Source: Bacteroides sp. (lineage in GTDB: Bacteria; Bacteroidota; Bacteroidia; Bacteroidales; SM23-62). From it: 12,602 nt of DNA. Location of the stretch: positions 1-12,602 of the forward strand of contig JAUUZM010000046.1 in NCBI GenBank assembly GCA_030589965.1, written 5' to 3'. The position numbers were made by a program, and so were the translations under genes. Below, piece after piece: positions 5,353 to 12,602 of the stretch; position 1 is the stretch's first letter; the number at the start of each line of letters is the position of its first letter. Below the pieces are notes generated by a model that saw only the letters and a program-made list of their open reading frames with translations, was not told the DNA's origin and did no database searches.

Positions 5353-8344
5353 GAAGATCACCAGTCAATATATAGATTTTAATCATACTGCTTTTAAGCA
5401 TTTGATGCAAAAACGCATTGGAAAGGTATTGCTTATCTGCAGTAATTATGATGCATTTATGCTTGAAGAAGATGGGAGGATTGATGAACAGATCTTTAAT
5501 GAATATGTCTCCCTCAACCTCAGGTACCCCCCGGTTTTTATTCAGGCCAGATCGGCCCGTGAGGCATTTAAAATACTAAAGGATCAAAGCATTGACCTTG
5601 TTATCGAAATGTTGAATATAGAGGATGTTGACCCATTTAATCTGGCAAGGCTGATCAAATCTGAATATTCTGAAATCCCCATTGTAATCCTTACTCATTT
5701 CTCAAGAGAAGTATCTGTCCGGCTTCAGCATGAGGATATGAGCGCTGTTGATTATGTTTTTTCATGGTTGGGTAATGCCGATCTTCTCCTGGCAATCATT
5801 AAGCTGATCGAAGATAAAATGAATGCTGACCACGATGTGGAAACGGTTGGAGTTCAGACAATACTTCTTGTTGAAGATTCCATCCGTTATATTTCAAGCT
5901 ACCTGCCGGTGTTGTATAAGGTAATACTAAAGCAGACAAAAGGATTTGCCCTCGAAGCACTCAATGAACACCAGAGAATGCTCAGGATGCGAGGCAGACC
6001 GAAGGTATTACTGGCAACGACACTGGATGAGGCAGTCAGGATATATACCAAGTATAAATTTAATTTACTTGGAATTATCTCTGATGTTAATTTTAAAAAG
6101 AATGCCAATTCTCACAGTAAGGGAAAAATGGGTATAAAGTTTTGCAAGCTTGTCCGGAGTCAAGATGAATTTATGCCATTCCTGCTTCAGTCCTCCGACC
6201 ATACTATGGTATCACAGGCTCAAAAGCATAACATTGGGTTTATGCACAAGTATTCCAAAAACCTTTCCGGAGAACTTACGGATTTCATTATGAATAATTT
6301 TGCTTTCGGTGATTTTGTGTTTAAGGATCCGAATACACATGAAGAAATCCATCGTGCAAAAGATCTTCAGGCACTGCAGCAGGCAATAATTGAAATACCT
6401 GAGAATGTTCTTGAGCATCACAGCGGGAGGAATGATTTTTCCAAGTGGCTGAATGCCAGGGCTATATTTCCTGTCGCCCAGATGTTTAAATATGTCAGAA
6501 GCGAGGATTTTTCCTCCCTCGACGATATGCGGAAATTTCTATTCGAATCAATAGCGAATTATCGTCTGAGCAAGGGCAGGGGTATTATTGCAAAATTCGA
6601 GAAGAAAAAATTTGATGAGTACCTTGTATTTACAAGGATCGGAGATGATTCAATTGGAGGGAAGGCCAGGGGACTGGCTTTCATAAATTCCGTAATTGAC
6701 AAACATCGGATCTTCAATAAATATCCTGAAGTTGTTGTTACTATTCCCCGTACAGTTGTTCTCAGCACGGATATCTTTGATAAATTCATGGCTGAGAACA
6801 AACTCTATGATGTGGCCTTGCTTGACCTGCCCGATGAGGAGATCCTAAATCATTTTCTAGCTGCTAACTTGCCGGACTGGGTTTCGGAAGACCTTTTGGC
6901 CTTTACAGAAGTGCTTGAAAACCCGGTTGCAGTTCGTAGTTCGAGTAAGCTTGAAGACTCACATTACCAGCCATTTGCAGGAATATATTCCACGTATATG
7001 GTTCCGTGTGATCGGGATGACCGGCAACATATGGTTGCACTCTTGTCCACTGCCATTAAATCCGTCTATGCTTCTGTTTTTTTTAAGGGTAGCAAGGCTT
7101 ATATGACAGCCACCTCAAATGTTATCGATGAGGAAAAAATGGGGATAATACTCCAGGAGGTTTGTGGCTCCAGTTACGATGACCGGTTTTACCCCACACT
7201 GTCCGGCGTTGCAAGGTCAATCAATTTTTATCCTATTGAACCTGAAAAGGCGGAGGATGGGATAGCAGTAATTGCATACGGTTTGGGAAAACATCTAATG
7301 GATGGTGGCCGTGGCCTGCGTTTTTGTCCAAAGTTCCCGAAAAAAGTGATACAACTTTCCTCTCCTGAGATGGTATTAAGGGATACACAGAAGGAATTTC
7401 TCGCAGTGAACCTTGACCCCGGCAGCTTTATTCCATCAGTCGATGACGGTGCAAATTTGTTTAGAATGAGATTTAAAAAGGCAGAGAAGGATGCTTCCTT
7501 TAAATTTGCGGCTTCAACCTATGATTTTGAAAATGAGATGATAAGGGACGGGACTTATGGGAATGGGACACCTGTGGTTACGTTCTCACAAATTCTGAAC
7601 TATAATAAGATACCATTGGCCGAGATCCTGTCAGATCTTCTGCAGATATGTCAAAAGGAAATGAATAATCCTATCGAAATTGAGTTTGCAGTGAATCTGG
7701 ATACCCCTTCCGGGGAACCTGCGATTTTCAATTTCCTTCAGATCCGTCCCATCGTTCTGAATGATCAGCTTATCAATTTTAACCTGGATAATGTAGATCC
7801 CGGGGAAACAATTATCTATTCAGAATCTGCACTGGGGAATGGATCGTTTCAGGGGCTGAATGATATTGTTTATGTAAAACCATCTTCATTTGATGCTTCC
7901 CACTCAGAAAGGATCGCGAGGATCATCGAAAATTACAATGAGAAATTCATTCAAGAGGATACCAATTATATCCTCATTGGACCCGGAAGGTGGGGGTCCA
8001 GTGATCCATGGCTTGGGATTCCGACAAAGTGGACACAGATATCTGCTGCCCGTGTGATTGTCGAGGCCGGACTCGAGAACTATCGTATTGATCCTAGTCA
8101 GGGCACTCATTTTTTTCAAAATATTACTTCTTTCCGGGTAGGATATTTTACGATAAATCCCTTTATCAATGATGGATTTTATAATAGTGATTTTCTTGAT
8201 GAGCTGCCGGCTGTTGCTGAGGATGAATACCTGAGACACATTCATTTTCCAGAATCCCTGAGGGTTGAAATCGATGGAAAAACCAACAGGGGTGTGATCT
8301 ATAAACCTTTAATTATCAGCGGTAAACCTGATAAAAATCAATGA
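5339..8344 (+). CDS. Tandem receiver / PPDK-type ATP-grasp protein, paralogue of the preceding gene (uncharacterised)
   Basis: This 1001-residue paralogue aligns with its upstream neighbour from the first receiver to the C-terminus but lacks the GAF domain. Receiver 1 (about 27-160, VLLICSNYDAF) is degenerate, with E90 near the phosphoacceptor position. Receiver 2 (about 173-320) keeps E179-D180, D249, S285 and K304. The linker motif is HSGRNDFSKWLNAR (361-374). The ATP-grasp domain (about 433-808) has G440-G-K442, R533, E539-D540, Q606-E607, E782 and the complete LQIRP (Q801, R803). The C-terminal domain (about 813-1001) has IGPGRWGSSD (880-889) and GTHFFQN (922-928). As in the neighbour, no phosphohistidine or TIM-barrel domain follows, so the likely automatic label 'PEP synthase' would mislead. 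The start lies 14 nt inside the upstream gene in another frame, with no convincing SD, so it probably relies on translational coupling. A start at 5404 is possible but would cut into conserved sequence. Biochemical function unknown. Confidence 0.83.
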   Translation: MNNHKKITSQYIDFNHTAFKHLMQKRIGKVLLICSNYDAFMLEEDGRIDEQIFNEYVSLNLRYPPVFIQARSAREAFKILKDQSIDLVIEMLNIEDVDPFNLARLIKSEYSEIPIVILTHFSREVSVRLQHEDMSAVDYVFSWLGNADLLLAIIKLIEDKMNADHDVETVGVQTILLVEDSIRYISSYLPVLYKVILKQTKGFALEALNEHQRMLRMRGRPKVLLATTLDEAVRIYTKYKFNLLGIISDVNFKKNANSHSKGKMGIKFCKLVRSQDEFMPFLLQSSDHTMVSQAQKHNIGFMHKYSKNLSGELTDFIMNNFAFGDFVFKDPNTHEEIHRAKDLQALQQAIIEIPENVLEHHSGRNDFSKWLNARAIFPVAQMFKYVRSEDFSSLDDMRKFLFESIANYRLSKGRGIIAKFEKKKFDEYLVFTRIGDDSIGGKARGLAFINSVIDKHRIFNKYPEVVVTIPRTVVLSTDIFDKFMAENKLYDVALLDLPDEEILNHFLAANLPDWVSEDLLAFTEVLENPVAVRSSSKLEDSHYQPFAGIYSTYMVPCDRDDRQHMVALLSTAIKSVYASVFFKGSKAYMTATSNVIDEEKMGIILQEVCGSSYDDRFYPTLSGVARSINFYPIEPEKAEDGIAVIAYGLGKHLMDGGRGLRFCPKFPKKVIQLSSPEMVLRDTQKEFLAVNLDPGSFIPSVDDGANLFRMRFKKAEKDASFKFAASTYDFENEMIRDGTYGNGTPVVTFSQILNYNKIPLAEILSDLLQICQKEMNNPIEIEFAVNLDTPSGEPAIFNFLQIRPIVLNDQLINFNLDNVDPGETIIYSESALGNGSFQGLNDIVYVKPSSFDASHSERIARIIENYNEKFIQEDTNYILIGPGRWGSSDPWLGIPTKWTQISAARVIVEAGLENYRIDPSQGTHFFQNITSFRVGYFTINPFINDGFYNSDFLDELPAVAEDEYLRHIHFPESLRVEIDGKTNRGVIYKPLIISGKPDKNQ

Positions 8345-8354
8345 TTTAAATCAT
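8341..8354. repeat. 14-bp perfect palindrome at the paralogue stop / gdhA upstream region
   Basis: ATGATTTAAATCAT is its own reverse complement and covers the TGA stop of the preceding gene (8342-8344). Nine Ts follow at 8358-8366. It may fold as a weak terminator (5-bp stem, TTAA loop) or be an operator half-site pair just upstream of the gdhA promoter. The AT-only character makes chance a real possibility. Confidence 0.4.
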
Positions 8355-8363
8355 ACGTTTTTT

Positions 8364-8395
8364 TTTGAAAACGAAATCTTATAAGGTTACTTTTA
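8364..8395 (+). promoter_or_regulatory. Bacteroidota-type promoter of gdhA
   Basis: TTTG at 8364-8367 and TACTTTTA at 8388-8395 are separated by 20 nt. This matches the Bacteroidota primary-sigma consensus (TTTG near -33, TAnnTTTG near -7) at all but the last base. The predicted transcript would start near 8400 and have a very short, A-rich leader of roughly 15 nt before the gdhA ATG. It indicates that gdhA can be transcribed separately from the two large upstream genes. Confidence 0.6.
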
Positions 8396-8416
8396 TAAAA
8401 ACTAAAACTTCCAGAT

Positions 8417-9754
8417 ATGAACGTTGACATTAAAATGGTTGACCTGGAGAAAAAACATCCCGGTGAACAGGAATATTTACAGGCAGTAAGAGAAGTCCTC
8501 GAATCAATAGAAGAAATTTATAACTCAAATCCCCAGTTCGAAGCTGCTGGTATTGTTGACAGGATCGTAGAACCCGACCGGGTCCTTATTTTCAAAGTCC
8601 CATGGGAAGATGACCTGGGACATGTTCATGTAAATCTGGGTTACAGGATTCAATTTAATAATGCCATTGGTCCGTATAAAGGGGGACTGAGATTTCACCC
8701 AAGTGTAAATCTGAGTATACTTAAGTTCCTTGGCTTTGAGCAGATATTTAAAAACAGCCTGACCTCCCTGCCAATGGGAGGAGCCAAAGGAGGCTCTGAT
8801 TTTAATCCCAAAGGAAAATCCAACTCTGAGATCATGCGTTTTTGCCAGGCATTCATGCTGGAACTTTGGAAACTTATTGGTCCTTCAACCGATGTGCCAG
8901 CTGGTGATATTGGTGTTGGTACCAGGGAAATTGGGTTTTTATACGGGATGTACCGTAAACTGGCCCGTGAGAATACAGGTGTTCTAACCGGTAAAGGAAT
9001 TAATTGGGGTGGCAGCCTTATCCGTCCGGAAGCGACCGGCTTCGGTTGTGTATATTTCACCAAGGAAATGCTGGCAACCAAGGGAGAGAGTATCAAGGGA
9101 AAAACCGTTGCCATCAGCGGATTCGGGAATGTAGCCTGGGGAGCTGCTTCCAAGGTTACTGAGTTGGGAGGCAAGGTTGTAACTTTATCTGGTCCAGATG
9201 GATATATCTATGATCCTGAAGGAGTATCGGGTGAAAAGATTGATTATATGCTGGAACTTCGAGCTTCAAATGAAGATATTATTAAACCATACTCTTACGA
9301 TTTCAACAGCGCGAAGTTTGTCTCCGGCAAACACCCCTGGGAAGTTAAGTGTGATATTGCCCTGCCCTGTGCTACGGAGAATGAACTGAACGAGGAAGAT
9401 GCCAATAAACTGGTGGAAAACGGCTGTATTTGTGTTTGTGAAGGTGCAAATATGCCATGTACACCAGAGGCTATTGAAGTTCTCCAGGAAAACAAGGTTC
9501 TCTATGCTCCCGGAAAAGCTGCTAATGCTGGAGGAGTTGCCACTTCAGGTCTGGAGATGGCGCAAAACAGCATGAAAATCAACTGGCAACGCAGTGAAGT
9601 TGACAGGCGCTTGCATGAGATCATGGAAAACATTCATCTGGCATGTGTAGAACATGGCCGCGAGGAAGATGGTTATGTAAACTATGTGAAGGGTGCTAAT
9701 ATTGCAGGCTTCATTAAGGTGGCAAATGCGATGCTGGACCAGGGAGTGATCTAG
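8417..9754 (+). CDS. gdhA: Glutamate dehydrogenase, hexameric bacterial type (probably NADP-dependent)
   Basis: It interconverts 2-oxoglutarate plus ammonium and L-glutamate in the cytoplasm. At 445 residues it is within two of E. coli GdhA (447) and nearly collinear with it, down to the shared end GANIAGF-KVA-AML-QGVI. The substrate-binding domain carries GPYKGGLRFHP (K88), PMGGAKGG (catalytic K124) and TDVPAGDIGVG (D164). The Rossmann domain has G235-F-G-N-V-A240. The C-terminal part has AEGANMP-like CEGANMPCTPEA and APGKAANAGGVATSGLEMAQN. The region after the second beta strand reads LSGPDG, so NADP specificity is likely by family but dual NAD(P) use is possible. The ATG at 8417 starts at the expected place relative to E. 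coli; there is no SD, only an A-rich leader, common in this phylum. It has its own promoter and a 3' hairpin and converges with thrC. Confidence 0.96.
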   Translation: MNVDIKMVDLEKKHPGEQEYLQAVREVLESIEEIYNSNPQFEAAGIVDRIVEPDRVLIFKVPWEDDLGHVHVNLGYRIQFNNAIGPYKGGLRFHPSVNLSILKFLGFEQIFKNSLTSLPMGGAKGGSDFNPKGKSNSEIMRFCQAFMLELWKLIGPSTDVPAGDIGVGTREIGFLYGMYRKLARENTGVLTGKGINWGGSLIRPEATGFGCVYFTKEMLATKGESIKGKTVAISGFGNVAWGAASKVTELGGKVVTLSGPDGYIYDPEGVSGEKIDYMLELRASNEDIIKPYSYDFNSAKFVSGKHPWEVKCDIALPCATENELNEEDANKLVENGCICVCEGANMPCTPEAIEVLQENKVLYAPGKAANAGGVATSGLEMAQNSMKINWQRSEVDRRLHEIMENIHLACVEHGREEDGYVNYVKGANIAGFIKVANAMLDQGVI

Positions 9755-9761
9755 TTCGGTA

Positions 9762-9794
9762 AATGTTCAAAAGCTTATTGGCTTTTTGAACATT
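9762..9794. terminator. Hairpin between convergent gdhA and thrC, likely transcription terminator
   Basis: AATGTTCAAAAGC (9762-9774) pairs with GCTTTTTGAACATT (9781-9794) around a TTATTG loop with a single-base bulge. It begins 7 nt after the gdhA stop. No U tract follows the stem on the + strand, so it is not a textbook intrinsic terminator, but its position at a convergent junction fits 3'-end formation for gdhA. It is 135 nt beyond the thrC stop on the other strand. The rest of the gap (9795-9928) shows no clear gene or element. Confidence 0.6.
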
Positions 9795-9928
9795 CACCTC
9801 ACAGCCATCCCAAATACTCAGGGAGACCATCAGATAAGTGCAAATCAAGCAATGATGTTTGTGGACAGGATTTTGGAGATAAGTAAATAGGCCAAATATT
9901 TGCGGGACAAATAATATAGCCCGGTCAG

Positions 9929-11230
9929 TTATTTTGCCGTTTCTTCCAGAAAAATTTTGAATTCAGAATATTCTGCAGCGAGGGGAATGCTCACTTTCTC
10001 TTTGGTTGATGCCTTTTTAAGTTTATCCGGGATGCTTATTTCTGAGCCAATTACTTCCTCCACTGTCTTACTGAATTTTGCCGGATGAGCCGTTTCCAGA
10101 AAAACTCCTGGAATTCCAGGTTCTTTCGGAGAGAACTCCTGCAGGGCCAGGTAACCGGCTGCACCATGTGGGTCCATAAGGTAGCCGGTTTCCCGGTAAA
10201 CCTTCTCAATACCTTGCCTCAGTTTATCATCTGAATAGGCATATGCACTCAAAGCATCACTGATTTCTTTATGGGAATGACCGTAAAGATCAAGAATCCT
10301 GGCAAAATTGCTTGGATTGCCTACATCCATTGCATTGGCAATTGTAGGGACGGATGCTCGCGGATTGAATTTACCAGACTTCAGATATTCAGGAACAACA
10401 TCATTTACATTGGTAGCAATGATATAATGTTTTACGGGAAGACCCATTCTTCCTGCGACCAGACCGGCCGTAAGATTGCCAAAATTACCGCTGGGAACGG
10501 AGACATAGAATTCAGTCTGCTCAGGAAGTCTTGCCCAGGCGTTAAAATAATAGAAAGATTGGGGAAGGAAGCGGGCCAGGTTAATTGAATTTGCTGAGGT
10601 TAGTGTAATCTTTTCAGTCAGGTCCGGATCCTGGAAAGCGGACTTGACGAGGCGCTGGCAATCATCAAAGGTCCCTGCAACTTCAAGGGCAGTAATATTG
10701 CCCCCCATGGTGGTTAGCTGTTTTTCCTGGAGTTCGCTTACTCCTCCGGATGGATAAAGGATAAATACCTCTACTCCCTCTACATTCAAGAAACCACTGG
10801 CTACTGCGCTGCCGGTATCTCCTGAAGTGGCAACAAGAACATTAATTTCGCGATTTAAGCCTTTGGTGAAATGTCCCAACATCCTGGCCATAAACCGGGC
10901 CCCCACATCCTTAAAGGCAAGTGTTGGTCCATGAAATAATTCAAGGACATATACTCCGCTCTCAACTTCAATAAGCGGAGTGTCGAAGTTGATGGCAGAT
11001 TCGGTGATTTCGATTATTTCTGATTCAGGCAGGTCATCCTGGAAAAGACTGATTGCAACTTCTTTGGAGATATCCTGGAATGTTTTTTTTCTGAATGAAA
11101 GAAGCTGATCTTTCGGAATGACTGCTATTTTTTCCGGCATGTATAATCCTCCATCCGGAGCCAATCCTTCAAGGACGGCGTCCCTGAGGGATCGTCTGAG
11201 ATTATTATTTTCGGTACTGTAGTAATTCAT
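9929..11230 (-). CDS. thrC: Threonine synthase
   Basis: This PLP enzyme converts O-phospho-L-homoserine to L-threonine and phosphate, the last step of the pathway. At 433 residues it has the usual length of the longer ThrC class. Its N-terminal family segment carries YST and GLAPDGGLYMPE (22-33). The PLP Schiff-base lysine is K107 in FHGPTLAFKDVGARFM. ATSGDTGSA (134-142) and the PLP-phosphate loop SVPSGNFGNL (244-253) follow, and DPHGAAGYLAL lies near the C-terminus. Its ATG shares one base with the thrB stop (TGATG on the - strand), indicating translational coupling; no strong SD is seen. It is the last gene of the thrABC operon and converges on gdhA. Nothing suggests damage. Confidence 0.96.
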   Translation of the reverse strand: MNYYSTENNNLRRSLRDAVLEGLAPDGGLYMPEKIAVIPKDQLLSFRKKTFQDISKEVAISLFQDDLPESEIIEITESAINFDTPLIEVESGVYVLELFHGPTLAFKDVGARFMARMLGHFTKGLNREINVLVATSGDTGSAVASGFLNVEGVEVFILYPSGGVSELQEKQLTTMGGNITALEVAGTFDDCQRLVKSAFQDPDLTEKITLTSANSINLARFLPQSFYYFNAWARLPEQTEFYVSVPSGNFGNLTAGLVAGRMGLPVKHYIIATNVNDVVPEYLKSGKFNPRASVPTIANAMDVGNPSNFARILDLYGHSHKEISDALSAYAYSDDKLRQGIEKVYRETGYLMDPHGAAGYLALQEFSPKEPGIPGVFLETAHPAKFSKTVEEVIGSEISIPDKLKKASTKEKVSIPLAAEYSEFKIFLEETAK

Positions 11231-12162
11231 CAGATTGATTCAAGGACCTTCATGCCCCCCATATTTATCTGTGATATAAAAAGATTACTGCCAATTTCAG
11301 CGGAGGAAAAAACATCTTTCATGGCAATTCCCACTATTGATGCAATTTCTGAATTTTCACTGAGGGCGAAAATGGATGGACCTGATCCGGAGATACTACA
11401 GCCCAGGGCGCCGGAATCAAGAGCAGCTTTCTTGACCTTGTCGTATTCGGGGATGAGGAAGGAGCGGATTGGTTCCGCAATCACATCATGCATTGAATCC
11501 CGGATTAACCTGAAATCTTCAGTAATAAGTCCGGTTACAAGTCCAGCTACATTCCCACATTGAGTGATAGCTGTTTTTAAGGGGACGCTGGATTTTAAAA
11601 TTTTGCGACTGTCTTCTGTGGCGATGCTTATGTTCGGATGAACTACACTGCAGTAGAGTTCTTTCGGACTGGATATCCTTACTATGTCCAGAGGATTATA
11701 ACTCCTGACAAGAACAAAGCCACCCAAAAGGGCAGGAGCAACATTATCCGCATGTGCAGACCCGCTGGCTGCTTTTTCCCCTTGCATTGCAAAGGGAACG
11801 AGTTCAGTCTCAGAATATGGATTGCCAAGAAGAATGTTGGCAGCATAAACCGCAGCAGCAGAACTTGCAGCACTTGATCCAATTCCGCTTCCGGCAGGAA
11901 TTTTTCGATTAAACGTTATATGGAATCTGGCTTTGCTTCCTAATGCGTTCAGCATCGCATCAATTGCTACAGTGGCAACATTTTTTACCGGGTCAAGTGG
12001 AATTTTAATGTCCGTATTGTTCTCGATAATGTGATGGGAATTCTCAGAAATCTCTATACTGATTTCATCCCCGGGCTCATTAAGTGCAAAGCCAAGAATG
12101 TCGAATCCCGGTCCTACATTAGCAACCGTGGCTGGTGAAAATATACTTACCCTTTTTACCAT
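11230..12162 (-). CDS. thrB: Homoserine kinase
   Basis: It phosphorylates L-homoserine with ATP to O-phosphohomoserine, the substrate of the next gene's product. The 310-residue protein is a GHMP kinase of normal length. The N-terminal part reads SPATVANVGPGFDILGFAL (9-27). The ATP-binding glycine/serine motif is PAGSGIGSSAASSAAAVYAAN (starting at P89). The C-terminal motif GALGCSISGSGPSIFAL is the third GHMP signature. It starts 3 nt after the thrA stop and overlaps thrC by one base, so thrA-thrB-thrC form one transcription unit on the - strand. No SD is evident before its ATG. No frameshift or missing signature residue is seen. Confidence 0.96.
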   Translation of the reverse strand: MVKRVSIFSPATVANVGPGFDILGFALNEPGDEISIEISENSHHIIENNTDIKIPLDPVKNVATVAIDAMLNALGSKARFHITFNRKIPAGSGIGSSAASSAAAVYAANILLGNPYSETELVPFAMQGEKAASGSAHADNVAPALLGGFVLVRSYNPLDIVRISSPKELYCSVVHPNISIATEDSRKILKSSVPLKTAITQCGNVAGLVTGLITEDFRLIRDSMHDVIAEPIRSFLIPEYDKVKKAALDSGALGCSISGSGPSIFALSENSEIASIVGIAMKDVFSSAEIGSNLFISQINMGGMKVLESI

Positions 12163-12165
12163 GGA

Positions 12166-12602
12166 TTAAATATTCGCGATCCGGATAACATCAGCAAACA
12201 TACCAGCTGCTGTAACTTCCGCCCCAGCTCCGTAACCTTTGATAATCATCGGATGTTCCCTGTATCTTTCTGTGGTGATCATGATGATATTATTGCTTCC
12301 TTCAAGCGGATAGAGAGGGTGGTCCATTTCCACTTCGGAAAGCTGTACTGAAGCTTTTCCATCTTTCAGACGGGCAACATATCTCCATTTTCTGTTCATT
12401 TCTTCCAGTTTACTTCTTTTTTGCTCAAATTCAGCATCGTATTGGCTCACAGTTTCCCAGAAATCATCCAGACTACCTTTAAAACATTCATCCGGCAGGA
12501 TGGGGCTCACGCTGACATCTTTTTCTTCAATCCTGTAACCGGCTTCCCTTGAAAGGATGATCAGTTTCCTGATAACATCAATGCCACTCAGGTCAATACG
12601 AG
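12166..12602 (-). CDS. thrA: Homoserine dehydrogenase C-terminal part, probably bifunctional aspartokinase/homoserine dehydrogenase (partial)
   Basis: The last 144 residues of a gene that begins beyond the right edge; the frame is open to the window end (first full codon at 12600-12598). The fragment starts with RIDLSGIDVIRKLIILSREAG, the conserved homoserine dehydrogenase helix region. It continues through a DHPLYPLEGSNN segment and ends in IKGYGAGAEVTAAGMFADVIR, close to the end of E. coli ThrA. Homoserine dehydrogenase reduces aspartate semialdehyde to homoserine. Fusion to an N-terminal aspartokinase is expected from the ThrA-like end and from its place directly before thrB and thrC, but that half is not visible. 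The GTG near 12510 is internal. It ends 3 nt before thrB. Confidence 0.9.
   Translation of the reverse strand, partial: RIDLSGIDVIRKLIILSREAGYRIEEKDVSVSPILPDECFKGSLDDFWETVSQYDAEFEQKRSKLEEMNRKWRYVARLKDGKASVQLSEVEMDHPLYPLEGSNNIIMITTERYREHPMIIKGYGAGAEVTAAGMFADVIRIANI

Noticed and set aside
4738..5361. 207-codon open frame on the - strand
   Set aside because: It lies wholly antisense to the conserved C-terminal domain of the first paralogue, has no recognisable motif and its composition looks like a reverse-strand shadow.
1858..8344. Annotating the two large genes as phosphoenolpyruvate synthase (ppsA)
   Set aside because: Only the nucleotide-binding domain matches. The phosphohistidine motif and the PEP/pyruvate barrel needed for the reaction are not found in either protein.
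8695..9174. 159-codon open frame on the - strand
   Set aside because: It is antisense to the highly conserved core of gdhA and proline/serine-rich without motifs; a coding shadow.
12508..12510. GTG at 12508-12510 as start of a small separate gene
   Set aside because: The frame continues upstream with the homoserine dehydrogenase DLSGIDVIRKL motif, so this is the 3' part of thrA.

Overview
The window reads as a chromosomal core-metabolism segment of a member of the Bacteroidota, most likely Bacteroidales or Marinilabiliales-like. This is inferred from the gene repertoire, the moderate-to-low GC, the frequent lack of Shine-Dalgarno sequences and a Bacteroidota-style promoter (TTTG, 20 nt, TACTTTTA) in front of the glutamate dehydrogenase gene. 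No mobile element, CRISPR array, tRNA or rRNA is visible. No gene-free stretch exceeds 300 bases; the longest is the 174-base convergent gap at 9755-9928.

Layout, left to right. Positions 1-1774 (+) hold the 3' part of korA and all of korB, the alpha and beta subunits of a 2-oxoglutarate (2-oxoacid):ferredoxin oxidoreductase, overlapping by ATGA and closed by a clear intrinsic terminator at 1796-1826. Positions 1858-8344 (+) hold two large paralogous genes in tandem, the second starting inside the end of the first. Each encodes two receiver-like domains, a conserved linker, a PPDK/PEP-synthase-type ATP-grasp nucleotide-binding domain and a shared C-terminal domain that I do not recognise. The first paralogue also has an N-terminal GAF-like sensor domain. 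Automatic annotation would probably call both 'PEP synthase' or 'PEP/pyruvate-binding', but neither has the swivelling phosphohistidine domain or the PEP/pyruvate TIM barrel. Positions 8417-9754 (+) hold gdhA, a hexameric-type glutamate dehydrogenase with its own promoter and a 3' hairpin. Converging on it from the right is the threonine operon (-), read thrA (3' part, 12602-12166), thrB (12162-11230) and thrC (11230-9929), with junctions of 3 nt or less.

How the genes fit together. KorAB makes or consumes 2-oxoglutarate, GdhA converts 2-oxoglutarate plus ammonia to glutamate, and ThrABC takes aspartate-derived carbon to threonine, so the flanking genes sit at the carbon/nitrogen and amino-acid node. 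The tandem receiver/ATP-grasp pair between them looks like a signalling or phosphotransfer module. A role at this metabolic node is only suggested by position. The pair is the most interesting part of the window because its domain architecture is regulatory, its chemistry is unassigned and it is easily misannotated.
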